DNA of 64,000 nucleotides from Trinickia fusca (GCF_003628145.1 NZ_RBZV01000002.1:868001-932000), one strand, 5' to 3'. Shown: positions 31,295 to 41,509, counted from the stretch's first letter. The notes: generated by a model not told the origin, from the letters alone. A program made the numbers and translations.

Positions 31295-32296
31295 ATGTCG
31301 CTATCCGAGTTCTCGCTGATCGAACGCTTCTTCGCCCGCCGCGCGCGCCATGACACACGCGATGCCGTGCTCGGCATCGGCGACGACTGCGCACTGCTCG
31401 CCCCCTCGCCGGGCGAGCTGCTCGCGATTTCGACGGACATGCTCGTCGAAGGCCGACATTTTCTGCCCGACGTCGACCCGCATGCGCTCGGCCATAAGGC
31501 GCTCGCCGTGAATCTGTCGGATCTGGCCGCAATGGGCGCCAGGCCGCGCGCCTTCACGCTCGCGCTGGCGTTGCAGACACCGCGCGAAGACTGGCTCGAG
31601 GCGTTCAGCGATGGCCTGTTCGCGCTCGCCGAGCGCTACGGCTGCGCACTGATCGGCGGCGACACGACGCGCGGCCCGCTGAACCTGTGCCTGACCGTGT
31701 TCGGCGACGTGCCGCCGGATCGCGCGTTGCGACGCGATGCCGCACGCGCAGGCGACGACATCTGGGTGTCGGGCACGCTCGGCGACGCGCGCGCCGCGCT
31801 CGGCATCCTGCGTGGCGAATGGCCCGCAAGCCTGTGGGAGGCCGACGAAGCGGCTGCACTCAAGCATGCACTCGAGCGCCCCGAGCCGCGCGTCACGCTG
31901 GGACTCGCGCTGCGCGGCATCGCGCATGCGGCGCTGGACATCTCCGACGGGCTCGCCGGAGACCTCGCCCACATTCTCGAACGCTCGCGCGTCGCGGCGA
32001 CGGTCGACGTCGATTGCGTGCCGCGTTCGCGCGCCCTGCGCAAGCTGCCCGCCGACGTGCAGTTGCGCTGCGCGCTGGCCGGCGGCGATGACTACGAACT
32101 GTGTTTCACGGCGCCGCGCGAAGCACGTGAGGCGGTTCTCGACGCCGGCGCGCACGCGGGCGTGGCCGTGACGCGCATCGGTACAATAAGCGCCCTGCGC
32201 GAAGCGGCGGACACGCCGTCGATCGCGTGGACCGATGCGGCGCAGACGCCGCTCTCCCTCTCATTGCACGGTTTCGATCACTTCGATGCAGACTGA
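31295..32296 (+). CDS. thiL: Thiamine-monophosphate kinase (333 aa)
   Basis: Phosphorylates thiamine phosphate to thiamine diphosphate. PurM-like fold with the metal-binding VLGIGDDCALL, STDMLVEGRHF and NLSDLAAMGARP motifs, plus LIGGDTTRGPLN. Start MSLSEFSLIERFF is typical. The last 11 bp overlap pgpA, as in E. coli where thiL and pgpA are also adjacent. The upstream 189 bp to maeB hold no thiamine riboswitch that I can recognise. Confidence 0.95.
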   Translation: MSLSEFSLIERFFARRARHDTRDAVLGIGDDCALLAPSPGELLAISTDMLVEGRHFLPDVDPHALGHKALAVNLSDLAAMGARPRAFTLALALQTPREDWLEAFSDGLFALAERYGCALIGGDTTRGPLNLCLTVFGDVPPDRALRRDAARAGDDIWVSGTLGDARAALGILRGEWPASLWEADEAAALKHALERPEPRVTLGLALRGIAHAALDISDGLAGDLAHILERSRVAATVDVDCVPRSRALRKLPADVQLRCALAGGDDYELCFTAPREAREAVLDAGAHAGVAVTRIGTISALREAADTPSIAWTDAAQTPLSLSLHGFDHFDAD

Positions 32297-32825
32297 CCCG
32301 ACACTCGGCGACGGTGCGCCCATCACGCCGCCGGTTGCGAAGCCGCGGCGCGCCACCGCGCGCTTCATGCTGTCCCACCCGCTCCATCTGATTTCGCTGG
32401 GCTTCGGCAGCGGCTTGTCGCCGGTCATGCCCGGCACGATGGGCACGCTGTTCGCATGGCTGTCGTTCGCGGCACTGGCCAGCCATCTAACGGTCGTCCA
32501 ATGGGCGGCGCTGATCGGGGTCGGCTTTATCGCCGGCATCGGCATTACCGGCTTCACGGCGAAGAAGCTCGGCACCGACGATCCGTCGCCCGTCGTCTGG
32601 GACGAAATCGTCGCGTTCTGGCTCGTGCTGCTGTTCGTCACGCCCGAGACGTTCGTCGGCCAGCTGTGGGCGTTCGTCGTGTTCCGCTTCTTCGACATGG
32701 TCAAGCCGCCGCCGATCCGCTACTTCGACCGTCACGTAAAAGGCGGCTTCGGCATCATGCTCGACGATCTGATCGCCGCGTTCTTCACACTGCTCGTCAT
32801 TGCGCTGTGGCGCATGACGATCTGA
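32286..32825 (+). CDS. pgpA: Phosphatidylglycerophosphatase A (179 aa)
   Basis: Removes phosphate from phosphatidylglycerophosphate to give phosphatidylglycerol at the inner membrane. Family motifs: GFGSGLSPVMPGTMGTLFAW, VWDEIVAFWL, FFDMVKPPPIRYFDRHVKGGFGIMLDD, the last being the catalytic metal site. Four membrane segments are visible. ATG 32286 (MQTDPTLGDG) overlaps the end of thiL by 11 bp, consistent with translational coupling; longer frames upstream are inside thiL. Confidence 0.94.
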   Translation: MQTDPTLGDGAPITPPVAKPRRATARFMLSHPLHLISLGFGSGLSPVMPGTMGTLFAWLSFAALASHLTVVQWAALIGVGFIAGIGITGFTAKKLGTDDPSPVVWDEIVAFWLVLLFVTPETFVGQLWAFVVFRFFDMVKPPPIRYFDRHVKGGFGIMLDDLIAAFFTLLVIALWRMTI

Positions 32826-32836
32826 CCGCCCGGCCC

Positions 32837-33337
32837 ATGTCAACCGACTCCGTCGTCAGCCAACTCGCCGTGCGCGTCGGCAACAAACTGCGCGACATGC
32901 GTCTCATGCTGGCCACCGCCGAGTCGTGCACGGGCGGGATGGTGGCCACCGCCATCACCGACATCTCGGGCAGCAGCGGCTGGTTCGAGCGCGGCTTCGT
33001 CACGTATTCGAATCAGGCGAAGATGGAGATGATCGGCGTACCGGCCGAGCTCATCGACAGACACGGCGCCGTCAGCGAACCGGTCGCATGCGCAATGGCA
33101 GAAGGCGCACTGCGCAACAGCCGCGCGCAGGTGTCGCTCGCGATCACGGGCGTCGCCGGGCCTGGCGGCGGGACGGAAACGAAGCCGGTCGGGATGGTGT
33201 CGTTCGCCTGGAGCAATCGGCTGCATACCGAGGGCGAAACGCTCGTCTTCAAGGGCGACCGCGAGCAAATTCGCGTGCAAGCGGCCGCGCATGCGCTGCG
33301 CGGCCTGCTGCGCCTGCTCGACGATAACGAGCAGTAG
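32837..33337 (+). CDS. pncC: Nicotinamide-nucleotide amidohydrolase, CinA C-terminal type (166 aa)
   Basis: Converts nicotinamide mononucleotide to nicotinic acid mononucleotide in the pyridine nucleotide salvage cycle. The CinA C-terminal domain is complete: TAESCTGGMVATAITDISGSS with the catalytic Ser, FVTYSNQAK, and ITGVAGPGGGTETKPVGMV. It is a stand-alone domain as in E. coli YgaD/PncC rather than the long CinA. The ATG is 11 nt after pgpA, so thiL-pgpA-pncC look like one operon. Convergent with pyrF. Confidence 0.92.
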   Translation: MSTDSVVSQLAVRVGNKLRDMRLMLATAESCTGGMVATAITDISGSSGWFERGFVTYSNQAKMEMIGVPAELIDRHGAVSEPVACAMAEGALRNSRAQVSLAITGVAGPGGGTETKPVGMVSFAWSNRLHTEGETLVFKGDREQIRVQAAAHALRGLLRLLDDNEQ

Positions 33338-33360
33338 GCGCGCGGTGTCGCGCCTTGGCC

Positions 33361-34185
33361 TTAGCGATACGCGTTGATCTTGTCGCGCGTCTCTTGCGCC
33401 GCCCGCTCGGCCGCTTGCGCGTAGTCGTCGCCCTTGCTGGCGTACAGGATCGCGCGCGACGAGTTGATCATCATGCCGGTGCCGGCTTGCGTGCGGCCTG
33501 CGCGCACCGTCGCCTCGACGTCGCCGCCTTGCGCGCCGATGCCTGGAATCAACAGCGGCATGTCGCCGACCAGCCCACGCACCACTTCGATTTCCTTCGG
33601 GAACGTCGCGCCGACCACGAGGCTCAGTTGCCCACTCGCATTCCACTTTTGAGCGGCCAGCTGCGCGACGACCTGATAGAGCGGCCGCCCGCCCGTCTCG
33701 AGAAACTGCAGGTCGGAGCCGCCCGGATTCGACGTGCGGCACAGCACGATCACGCCCTTGCCCTCGTGCGCGAGATACGGCTCGATCGAATCGAAGCCCA
33801 TGTACGGATTGACCGTCACGGCATCGGCACGGTATCGCTCGAACGCTTCGCGCGCGTATTGCTCCGCCGTGCTGCCGATGTCGCCGCGCTTGGCGTCGAG
33901 GATCACCGGCAGGCCCGGGTGGCGCTCATGGATGTGCGCAATCAATGCCTCGAGCTGATCCTCGGCCCGATGCGCGGCGAAGTAGGCGATCTGCGGCTTG
34001 AAGGCGCTCGCATAAGGCGCCGTCGCATCGACGATCGTGCGGCAGAACTCGAAGATCGCATCGGCGCGATTCGCAAGCGCACCCGGAAAACGCGACGGTT
34101 CAGGGTCGAGACCGACACACAGCAGCGAACCCGTGCGCTGCCACGCGCCGTTGAGCATTTCGACGAAGGACGAGGAAGAAGACAT
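33361..34185 (-). CDS. pyrF: Orotidine-5'-phosphate decarboxylase, type 2 (274 aa)
   Basis: Last step of UMP synthesis. It belongs to the longer PyrF subgroup found in beta-proteobacteria and mycobacteria: [14 protein letters not shown] near the N-terminus, the catalytic [16 protein letters not shown] (Asp-x-Lys-x-x-Asp) and [13 protein letters not shown]. Start at 34183-34185 ([11 protein letters not shown]). Downstream gene pncC is convergent with only 23 bp between; the upstream 104 bp to galM contain the promoter. Confidence 0.95.
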   Translation of the reverse strand: MSSSSSFVEMLNGAWQRTGSLLCVGLDPEPSRFPGALANRADAIFEFCRTIVDATAPYASAFKPQIAYFAAHRAEDQLEALIAHIHERHPGLPVILDAKRGDIGSTAEQYAREAFERYRADAVTVNPYMGFDSIEPYLAHEGKGVIVLCRTSNPGGSDLQFLETGGRPLYQVVAQLAAQKWNASGQLSLVVGATFPKEIEVVRGLVGDMPLLIPGIGAQGGDVEATVRAGRTQAGTGMMINSSRAILYASKGDDYAQAAERAAQETRDKINAYR

Positions 34186-34289
34186 GGCGGGAGCGTAAGC
34201 GAAACTGAAGAGGCCTGTATTCTACCCGCCCGACCCGCGCGCCGGCCCGCCACGCCATCAGTCGCGTAGCCTGGCACCGGCCCTCATCG

Positions 34290-35228
34290 TCAAATGCCGA
34301 CGCGCGCAACCGTGAAACGAAACTCGCGCGAAAGCCGCTCGCCAGGCTCGAGCGCCGTCATGCCATGCGCGCTCGCCCCACCCGGCAGATTGACCGCGTT
34401 GATCGGGTGATCGACGGGCTCGAAACAGAAGAAATCTTCGCCGGGCGGCGTGTAGAGAATGTAGTAATCGGTGTTCGCGGCGATCGTCAGCGAAAGGCGC
34501 TTGTTCGGCCAGACCACCGTCGCCTGTCCGCTCCAATCGGTGAACGCATGATTGACCATGCCGGCCGACAACGGATAAGCCACGCCCAGCTGCCACGCGG
34601 GCGGCGTGGGCACGTGGCGCACGGGCAGCCAGTCGTCACCCGACAGCCACAGCCCGCCCGCGGCCGCCGACAGTTGCGTACACGTGTCGCGCGGCAGGAA
34701 CGGATGCAGCCCCAAGCCGAACGGCAGCGTCGCGCGGCCCACGTTTTCGACGCTGAGCCTGACCGTCAGCGTCGCGCCATCAAGCGTATAGGCCAGCGTC
34801 GCACGATAGGCGTGCGGCTTGCCCTGCGTGCGATCGAGCGCAAGCAGCGCGTGCGTGTGGTCGCCGCTCACGAGCTGCCACGCTTGCAGCCAGCCGTCGC
34901 CATGGATCGGCAACGGCTCGCTCGCGCGGTTACGCGGCACGTCGACGTCACGCCCGTCGAAACGAAAGCGCGCGCCGCCGATGCGGTTCGAATACGGCAC
35001 GAGTGGATAGCAGGCCAGCGCGTTCGGGTCGGTGCCGGTCTCGTCGGATAGCGCGCGGCGAAAGATCGGCGTCGCGGCATTGCCCTGGCCGCGCCAGTCG
35101 AAACGCGTGATGCCGCCGCCAAGCGCAGGCGCAATGTCGAGCCGCAGGTGCGCGTTGGCGAGCGTGACGGCCGCAAGCAGCGGCGCGTCCTCGTGGAGCG
35201 CTCGAGCGGCGCGCGCGTTCAGGGCCAT
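34290..35228 (-). CDS. Aldose 1-epimerase family protein (312 aa)
   Basis: Interconverts alpha and beta anomers of free sugars. It has the galactose-mutarotase-like beta-sandwich: CYPLVPYSNRIGGARF, PLPIHGDGWLQ with the catalytic His, LGLHPFLP and CFEPVDHPINAVNLPG with the likely catalytic Glu. It is the last gene of the iclR-to-galM sugar operon; its ATG lies 10 bp inside the end of the lactonase gene. In the pathway it would supply the anomer used by the sugar 1-dehydrogenase. Confidence 0.88.
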   Translation of the reverse strand: MALNARAARALHEDAPLLAAVTLANAHLRLDIAPALGGGITRFDWRGQGNAATPIFRRALSDETGTDPNALACYPLVPYSNRIGGARFRFDGRDVDVPRNRASEPLPIHGDGWLQAWQLVSGDHTHALLALDRTQGKPHAYRATLAYTLDGATLTVRLSVENVGRATLPFGLGLHPFLPRDTCTQLSAAAGGLWLSGDDWLPVRHVPTPPAWQLGVAYPLSAGMVNHAFTDWSGQATVVWPNKRLSLTIAANTDYYILYTPPGEDFFCFEPVDHPINAVNLPGGASAHGMTALEPGERLSREFRFTVARVGI

Positions 35229-36115
35229 ACGCCTTGAAACACCGGTTCGGGTAAGCCGCGTCGCGCGCTCGTCGCGACGAACACCCCGCCTGCGTCAGGC
35301 TCGCCTGCCAGCGTCGCCGCATCGAGCTCGACGCGCGCCGTCGTCACGTACAGCGTGTCGAGCTGTGCACCGCCGAATGCGACGCAGCTCGGCTGGCGCA
35401 CCGGCACGCTCACGCGCTCGGTCTCGACGCCTCGCGCGTCGTAGCGCACGACGCGCGCGCCGCCCCATTGCGCATTCCACAGTCCACCTTCGGCATCGAC
35501 GGTCGAACCGTCGGGCACGCCGTCGGGGTCGAGCAAGCGCACGAATAGCCGCGATGCGCCGATGTGTCCGTCGGCACCGTAGTCGCAGGCGTGAATCGTG
35601 CGTGTCGGCGAATCGCAGTAGTACATCGTCGCGCCGTCGGGGCTGAACGCGATGCTGTTCGAGATCGCGGGCGCCGGCAGCGGCAGCCGCTCGATCGACA
35701 AATCATGATTGACCCGGTAAAAGCCGCCGATCGCCTGCGGCTCGGCCACTTCGTCTTTCGTGCCGAACACGAAGCGTCCCTGGCGATCGCACTTGCCGTC
35801 GTTCAGCCGCGTGTTCAGCCCGGGCTCGATCGTGGCGATGCGGTGCATGTGGCCGGTCGCCAAGTCGAAGAACGCGAGGTGCGTGGCCAGCCCCAACAGC
35901 AGATGATGCGGATCGGCGCACAGCGCGAACGTGGCGAGCCGCTCGGGCATGGTCCACGCGGTGTGCTCGCCCGAACCCGGATCGTAGCGCCACAGGCGCG
36001 CGCCTTCGATGTCGGTCCAGTAGAACCGTCCGCTGCGCGCGCACCACGTCGCGCCTTCGCCGAGCGCGCACCGCGTGTCTACCGCAAGCGTGGCGCATCG
36101 AGCAGTCTGCGTCAT
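35219..36115 (-). CDS. SMP-30/gluconolactonase-family sugar lactonase (298 aa)
   Basis: Six-bladed beta-propeller lactonase that hydrolyses aldonolactones. The metal ligands expected for the family are visible: Glu in ALGEGATW, Asn-Asp in TRLNDGKCDRQGRF, Asn in NSIAFSPDG and the Asp in DPDGVPDGSTVDAEGGLW. Start at 36113-36115 overlaps the SDR stop by 4 bp (ATGA), and its own 3' end overlaps galM by 10 bp. In context it should open the lactone made by a neighbouring dehydrogenase; arabinono- or galactono-1,4-lactone are the likely substrates. Confidence 0.88.
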   Translation of the reverse strand: MTQTARCATLAVDTRCALGEGATWCARSGRFYWTDIEGARLWRYDPGSGEHTAWTMPERLATFALCADPHHLLLGLATHLAFFDLATGHMHRIATIEPGLNTRLNDGKCDRQGRFVFGTKDEVAEPQAIGGFYRVNHDLSIERLPLPAPAISNSIAFSPDGATMYYCDSPTRTIHACDYGADGHIGASRLFVRLLDPDGVPDGSTVDAEGGLWNAQWGGARVVRYDARGVETERVSVPVRQPSCVAFGGAQLDTLYVTTARVELDAATLAGEPDAGGVFVATSARRGLPEPVFQGVWP

Positions 36116-36900
36116 ACCCAGCCTCCGTCGACGACAAAATCCTGCCCCGTCACCATGCGGCTGTCGTCGGCCGCCAGAAACAGCGCCATGCGCGCGAGGT
36201 CCTCGGGCAGCAGCTCGCCGTCGAGGCATTGCCCAGCCTTCAGCGCGCGCAAGCCAGCCTCATCGAGCCACAAGCGCTTTTGCTTTTCCGTCATGACCCA
36301 GCCCGGCACCAGCGTGTTCACGCGGATGCCGAACGGGCCGAGGTCGCGTGCGAGCCCGCGCGTGAGCCCGGCGATCGCCGCCTTCGCTGTCAGATAGACG
36401 GGCATGCCGCCGTTCTTGAGCATCCAGCTGATCGAGCCGAGGTTCACGATCGAACCGCCGCCGTGCTGCTTCATATCCTCGATGACAGCCTGCGCCGCGA
36501 AGAACTGATGCCGCAGATTCACGGCGATGCCGGCGTCGAAGAACTCGGGCGTGACGTCGGCAATCGCATGCCGCTTGTCGTTGGCCGCGTTGTTGACGAG
36601 CACGGCGATCGGGCCGAGTGCGGCGCGCGCATCGGCGATGGCGCCCTTGAGCCCGCCGATGTCAGTAATGTCGCAGGTCAGAAAGAGCGGCTTGGTGCGT
36701 GCTTCGCCGAGTGCATCGGCAAGCGCCTCGCCGGCCGAGGTATCGATATCGCAGAACGCGACGCGTGCACCCTGCGCCGCAAAGTGCGAGACGAACGCGG
36801 CGCCGATGCCCGTCGCGCCGCCCGTGATGAAGACCGTGCGGTCGACGAGGCTCGGATAGCGCGCATACGGGCCGGGTACAGGATGATCGGGGAACGTCAT
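36112..36900 (-). CDS. Short-chain dehydrogenase, probable sugar 1-dehydrogenase (262 aa)
   Basis: Classical SDR: cofactor motif TGGATGIG at residues 26-33, the CDITD and NNAA segments, and the catalytic Tyr-x-x-x-Lys in MPVYLTAKAAIAG with upstream Ser. The C-terminus QDFVVDGGWV is typical. Located between the AraFGH-like importer and the lactonase, with a 4-bp overlap with the latter, it most likely oxidises the imported sugar (D-galactose or L-arabinose) at C1. This is inference from the operon; SDRs cannot be assigned to a substrate by sequence alone. Confidence 0.82.
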   Translation of the reverse strand: MTFPDHPVPGPYARYPSLVDRTVFITGGATGIGAAFVSHFAAQGARVAFCDIDTSAGEALADALGEARTKPLFLTCDITDIGGLKGAIADARAALGPIAVLVNNAANDKRHAIADVTPEFFDAGIAVNLRHQFFAAQAVIEDMKQHGGGSIVNLGSISWMLKNGGMPVYLTAKAAIAGLTRGLARDLGPFGIRVNTLVPGWVMTEKQKRLWLDEAGLRALKAGQCLDGELLPEDLARMALFLAADDSRMVTGQDFVVDGGWV

Positions 36901-36937
36901 CGTGAACTATCTCCATGAAACGACAAGGCGCGCTCGT

Positions 36938-37966
36938 TCAGTCGCGCGTGCCGCGATTCTTCAACTGGTCGAGCAACACGGCGGCCAGCAGGATCGCGCC
37001 GCGCACCAGGTATTGATAGAACGCGTCGATGTTGAGCAGGTTCATCACGTTCTCGACCGTGCCCATGATCAGCACGCCGATCACGACGCCCGAGATCGTC
37101 GCACGCCCGCCCAGCAGCGACACGCCACCGAGCACGCAAGCCGAAATCACGTTGAGCTCGAAGCCCTCGGCCGCGTTCGGCTGCCCCGACGTGATGCGCG
37201 ACGCGAGAATCACGCCGGCCAGTGCCGTCACGGCGCCCTGGATCAGGAAGATCATCACGCGCGTGCGCTCGACATGGATGCCCGCGAGCCGCGACGCTTC
37301 GGGGTTGCCGCCGATCGCGAGCGTGTTGCGGCCATAGACCGTGTGATTGAGCAGCACGCCGAACACGATGAAGCACACGAGCGTGACCCAGATCGGCAGC
37401 GACACGCCGAACATGGTCAGGCCGCCCAGCGCGATGAAGGTATCCGACGATACGCCGACCGCCTGCCCATGCGAGACGATGAAGCCGAGCCCGCGCACGA
37501 TCTCCATCGTCGCGAGCGTCGTGATCAGGGCGTTGATGCGCAGATAGGCGATCACGGCGCCGTTCACGAAGCCGATGACCGAGCCGGCCGCCACCGCGGC
37601 AACGATCGCGAGCACGGTGCTGCCCGTCGCATTGAGCACCATCGCGCACAGCACGCCGGCAAAGGCGACGGTCGAACCGACTGACAGGTCGAAATCGCGC
37701 GAGGCGAGGCAGAACATCATCGTGCAGGCGACCATGCCGATCTGCGAGATCGACAGTGCCAAGCCCAGCATGTTCTCGATCGAGAAGAAGTGATCGACGC
37801 TCAGCGACGTCGTGACGAACATCACGGCGAAGATGACGATGAGGCTGTATTCGGTGATGTGCTGCCACCACTTCTGCCGATCGCCGGGCTGCGGGATCAG
37901 CACGTCGGCGGCCTGCTTCGTGACCTGCTTGGCGGCCGCTTGCGCGAGGTTCTCTCTTGCTTGCAT
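36938..37966 (-). CDS. araH: L-arabinose-type ABC transporter permease (342 aa)
   Basis: Inner-membrane permease with about ten helices. The match to E. coli AraH is close along its length: SQIGMVACTMMFCLASRDFDLS, LRINALITTLATMEIVRGL, YGRNTLAIGGNPEASRLAG, ILASRITSGQPNAAEGFEL and ISACVLGGVSLLGG. It lies 31 nt after araG. The E. coli ortholog carries L-arabinose; related importers take other pentoses or galactose, so the ligand here is open. Confidence 0.9.
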   Translation of the reverse strand: MQARENLAQAAAKQVTKQAADVLIPQPGDRQKWWQHITEYSLIVIFAVMFVTTSLSVDHFFSIENMLGLALSISQIGMVACTMMFCLASRDFDLSVGSTVAFAGVLCAMVLNATGSTVLAIVAAVAAGSVIGFVNGAVIAYLRINALITTLATMEIVRGLGFIVSHGQAVGVSSDTFIALGGLTMFGVSLPIWVTLVCFIVFGVLLNHTVYGRNTLAIGGNPEASRLAGIHVERTRVMIFLIQGAVTALAGVILASRITSGQPNAAEGFELNVISACVLGGVSLLGGRATISGVVIGVLIMGTVENVMNLLNIDAFYQYLVRGAILLAAVLLDQLKNRGTRD

Positions 37967-37997
37967 GTCTTGACTCCTTGCCTACTTGACTACTTGA

Positions 37998-39509
37998 TCA
38001 CGCTGCCTGCCGGCTCGCGCCTTGCGGCAACGCAAGGCTCAGCAGTGCTGCTTCGTTCGCGTCGCCGCGCTTCAATTCCCCGGAAATTCGGCCTTCGCGC
38101 ATTACGACGACGCGGTCCGACACGCCGAGCACCTCGGGCAGTTCCGACGAGATCATGACGACGGCGCACCCGCGTTCGGCCAACTCGTAGATCACGTTGT
38201 AGATCTCGTGCTTGGCGCCCACGTCGATGCCGCGTGTCGGCTCGTCGAGAATGACGACCTTCAGATCGGGCTCGGCGAGCCAGCGCGACAGGATCGCCTT
38301 CTGCTGATTGCCGCCCGACAGGAAGCGGATCTTCTGACGCCGGCCTGGCGTCTTGATCCGCAGCCGCTCGATGAAACGGTCGGCCGTCTGCGCTTCCTTC
38401 GCGCGATCGAGAAAGAGCCCCATGCGCAAGTGATGACGACGGCAACTGATGTTGATGTTCTCGGCCACCGAGGCCATCGCGACGATGCCCTCCTCCTTGC
38501 GATCCTCCGGGCACAACACGATGCCGTGACGAATCGCTTGCGTGGGGCTGTTCGTTTCGATGGCGGTACCGTCGAGCGTCAAACGTCCGGCGCGCTTTTT
38601 CTGCGCCCCGTAGACGAGATGCATGAGCTCGCTGCGGCCCGCGCCGACGAGCCCGAAGAAGCCGACGATTTCGCCTGCGCGCACGGTGAAGCTCGCGCGC
38701 TCGCGCACACCGTGCCCTTCGATGCCGTCGACGGCGAGCCGCACGGCGCCGAGCTCGCGCGGCCGATAGTTGTAGATGTCCGTGATCTCGCGCCCCACCA
38801 TCTCGGCGACGAGCGTTTCGCGCTTGAGGTCGGCAAGCGACGCATGCGATGCGACCTTGCGCCCATCGCGAAAGATCGTGCATGAATCGCACAGCGCGTA
38901 GATCTCGTCCATGCGGTGCGAGATGTAGATCAGCGCCCGGCCGTCGGCCTGCAGATCGCGGACGAGCTTGAACAGCACCTCGGTTTCGCGATGCGAGAGC
39001 GAGCTCGTCGGCTCGTCGAGCGCGATCACGCGCGCGTTGCGCAGCAACGCCTTGCAGATCTCGACCATCTGCCGCTGCGCGATCGATAAGCGCCCGAGCT
39101 TCGCATTCGGATCGAGATCGACACCCATCGCGGCAAGCCGCTCGCGCACGAATTGCTGTGCGCGACGCTTGTTGACGAAGCCGAAAGCATTCGGCAGTCG
39201 CCCGAGCAGCAGATTCTCGGCCACCGTGAGATCGGGCACGTACTGCAGCTCCTGGTGGATCACGGCAATGCCGGCCGCGATCGAGGCGGCGGCGTTGGCG
39301 AAACGCACCTCCTGCCCGTCGATCAGAATGCGGCCCGAATCGGGCTGGTATTCGCCGCCGAGCACCTTCAGCAGCGTCGACTTGCCCGCGCCGTTCTCGC
39401 CCATCAGGCCGTGCACCTGGCCCGCATGGACGTCGAACGACACGCCGTCGAGCGCGCGCACGCCGGGGAACACCTTGCCGATATTGTCAAAACGCAGCGT
39501 TGCTGACAT
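37998..39509 (-). CDS. araG: L-arabinose-type ABC transporter ATP-binding protein (503 aa)
   Basis: Double ATPase of the sugar importer. The first domain has a good Walker A (GENGAGKST), [15 protein letters not shown] as signature and LDEPTSSL as Walker B. The second has a degenerate Walker A ([10 protein letters not shown]), signature [15 protein letters not shown] and [13 protein letters not shown], as is normal for the carbohydrate CUT2 class. Length equals E. coli AraG (504 aa). Start at 39507-39509 ([11 protein letters not shown]), 91 nt after araF. Confidence 0.92.
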   Translation of the reverse strand: MSATLRFDNIGKVFPGVRALDGVSFDVHAGQVHGLMGENGAGKSTLLKVLGGEYQPDSGRILIDGQEVRFANAAASIAAGIAVIHQELQYVPDLTVAENLLLGRLPNAFGFVNKRRAQQFVRERLAAMGVDLDPNAKLGRLSIAQRQMVEICKALLRNARVIALDEPTSSLSHRETEVLFKLVRDLQADGRALIYISHRMDEIYALCDSCTIFRDGRKVASHASLADLKRETLVAEMVGREITDIYNYRPRELGAVRLAVDGIEGHGVRERASFTVRAGEIVGFFGLVGAGRSELMHLVYGAQKKRAGRLTLDGTAIETNSPTQAIRHGIVLCPEDRKEEGIVAMASVAENINISCRRHHLRMGLFLDRAKEAQTADRFIERLRIKTPGRRQKIRFLSGGNQQKAILSRWLAEPDLKVVILDEPTRGIDVGAKHEIYNVIYELAERGCAVVMISSELPEVLGVSDRVVVMREGRISGELKRGDANEAALLSLALPQGASRQAA

Positions 39510-39600
39510 CTCGCCTAACCTCGTTACTGATACATCCTCGCAGGCCGGCGGCGTTGCGCAATGGCGCGCCGCCGGCCCAGCTCGTTGCCGGGCGCCGCGA

Positions 39601-40602
39601 TCACTTCGCGGCGAGCCCCATCTTTTCGCGCACGTCGCCCACGTTGTCGCGCGTCGCCAACATGCCCGTCGTCAGCGTGAGCTTGGGCGGCTCCTTGCCC
39701 TGCGTGATCCATGCGTACATGAGATCAGACGTCTCTTCGCCATGGCGCTTCGGGCTGATGATCACCGTGCCGAAGAAGCCCGTCGGCTGCGGCTTCTTGA
39801 ACTCGCTCAAGGCCGAATCGGACCCGCCGATGCCGATGCCGATCATGTTGTCGGCCTTGAAGCCTCGGCCTTCCGCTGCCCGCACGGTGCCCAGCACCGC
39901 CTCATCGTTCAGGCCGTAGGCGACCCAGTGCTTGAACTGCGGGTTCTTGGTCAGCGCGATGTTGGCGGCGTTGAACGCGTTTTCGGTGTCGGTCTTCGCT
40001 TGCGGCGCGGCGATCACGTTCGCCTTCGGAAAGCCCGCGGCCACGAGCGCGTCGGTGGCGCCCGTCGTGCGGTCGTGGGCGGTCGGCAGTTGCTCGTAGG
40101 TCACGTCGATGGCGCCGACGTCCTTCATGTCCCAACCGCGCTTCTTGATCTCGGCCGCGATGCCCTCGCCGACCTGCTTGCCGATGTTGTAGGCCGAGAT
40201 GCCCATGTGCGGCACCGCGTCGATCGGCTTGCCGGCGCCGTCGACGAGGCGATCGTCGACGGTCATCATCTTGAGCTTGTCGGCCCTGGCCTTCGCGACG
40301 ATGCCGGGCCCGAGCTTCACGTCGGGCGTGCAGATGATGAAACCCTGCGCCTTTTGGGCGGCGAGGTTGTCGATCGCGCTCATGACTTTCTCACCCGATT
40401 GCGCGCCGATCTTCACGAGCGTGAAGCCCTTTTCCTTCGCGGCCATCTCGGCGAATTTCCATTCGTCCTGGAACCATGGCTCCTCAGGCTGCTTCACGAG
40501 AAAGCCGATCTTGACCGGGTCGGCCGCCTGCGCCACGGGTGCTGCAACGAACACCGATGTCACTGCCGCACAAGCCAGCGTAAGGAAAATTCTGCGCTTC
40601 AT
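39601..40602 (-). CDS. araF: L-arabinose-type ABC transporter substrate-binding protein (333 aa)
   Basis: Periplasmic sugar-binding protein. A signal peptide [16 protein letters not shown]...VAQA is followed by [28 protein letters not shown], very like mature AraF. The sugar-contact regions TVDDRLVD and [10 protein letters not shown] resemble E. coli AraF. Start at 40600-40602 with AGGAGAC upstream. The AraF name is by overall likeness; the location beside dgoK-dgoA means D-galactose, which E. coli AraF also binds, is a realistic ligand. Confidence 0.9.
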   Translation of the reverse strand: MKRRIFLTLACAAVTSVFVAAPVAQAADPVKIGFLVKQPEEPWFQDEWKFAEMAAKEKGFTLVKIGAQSGEKVMSAIDNLAAQKAQGFIICTPDVKLGPGIVAKARADKLKMMTVDDRLVDGAGKPIDAVPHMGISAYNIGKQVGEGIAAEIKKRGWDMKDVGAIDVTYEQLPTAHDRTTGATDALVAAGFPKANVIAAPQAKTDTENAFNAANIALTKNPQFKHWVAYGLNDEAVLGTVRAAEGRGFKADNMIGIGIGGSDSALSEFKKPQPTGFFGTVIISPKRHGEETSDLMYAWITQGKEPPKLTLTTGMLATRDNVGDVREKMGLAAK

Positions 40603-40729
40603 GATGCGTGTCTCCTGTCTGATTGAAGGTCCCGGCCGCGTTATCGTTGTCGGATGACTCGCGCGGCCAGCGCGCCATCCGGTATCGTCGCGATCTCGTC
40701 GTCGCGCTCGTTGGGTCCTGCCTGGCCCG

Positions 40730-41509
40730 TCAGTCGTGGTAAAGCGCCGAGCGCCCACCGTCGATCGTGATGCAGCTCGCGTTGATGAACGGCGCTTCGT
40801 CGGAGGCGAGGAACACCGCGGTCATCGCCACTTCCTCGGGCCGACCGATGCGCTTCATCGGCTGCAACTCGAGCGTCGCGCACCTAGCCTCGTCCGGCTG
40901 CGGCTGCGCGTTCCACCAGTCGTGCGTCAATTGCGTCTCGATGTAACCGGGCGCGATCGCGTTCACACGCACCTGCCGCGCCGCATATTCGATGCCGAGC
41001 GCACGCGTCAGGCCGATCACGCCGTGCTTGGCGACCGGATAGGGAAAGCAGCCCGGGATGATCTTGAATGCGTGCGTCGAGGCGATGTTGATGATGCTGC
41101 CGCGCCCGCGCTCGACCATGCCCGGCAGCACCGCACGGCAGCCGTTCCATACGCCGTCGAGATCGACGGCGAAGCAGCGCCGCCAGTCGTCGTCGGTCAT
41201 CGATAGCGGATCGCAGAACACGTTGATGCCGGCGTTGTTCACGAGCACGTCGAGCGCGCCGAACCTCTGCTCGGCGGCCTCGACGGCCGCGTGCACCGAA
41301 GCCGCCTGCGTCACATCGGTTCGCACCGCCAGCACGCGCGCCCCGCGGGTCTGCGCTTCGATCTCGGCCGCCACCTGCCGGCCCGCTTGCTCGTCGAGCT
41401 CGGCCAGCACGAGCGCCGCGCCTTCGCATGCGAAAGCCTTGGCGATCGCGGCACCGATGCCGCGTCCGGCTCCCGTCACGAGCGCGACCTTGCCGGCCAG
41501 CCGGTTCAT
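40730..41509 (-). CDS. Short-chain dehydrogenase/reductase (259 aa)
   Basis: Second SDR of the operon, not closely similar to the first. TGAGRGIG at residues 12-19, NNAGIN, the Ser in NIASTHA, the Tyr-Lys pair in FPYPVAKHGVIG, and the C-terminal INASCITIDGGRS are intact. The start at 41507-41509 overlaps the dgoA stop by 4 bp (ATGA). A 127-nt gap separates it from araF. It may be the sugar 1-dehydrogenase proper or act on a second sugar; the presence of two SDRs leaves both possibilities open. Confidence 0.85.
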   Translation of the reverse strand: MNRLAGKVALVTGAGRGIGAAIAKAFACEGAALVLAELDEQAGRQVAAEIEAQTRGARVLAVRTDVTQAASVHAAVEAAEQRFGALDVLVNNAGINVFCDPLSMTDDDWRRCFAVDLDGVWNGCRAVLPGMVERGRGSIINIASTHAFKIIPGCFPYPVAKHGVIGLTRALGIEYAARQVRVNAIAPGYIETQLTHDWWNAQPQPDEARCATLELQPMKRIGRPEEVAMTAVFLASDEAPFINASCITIDGGRSALYHD

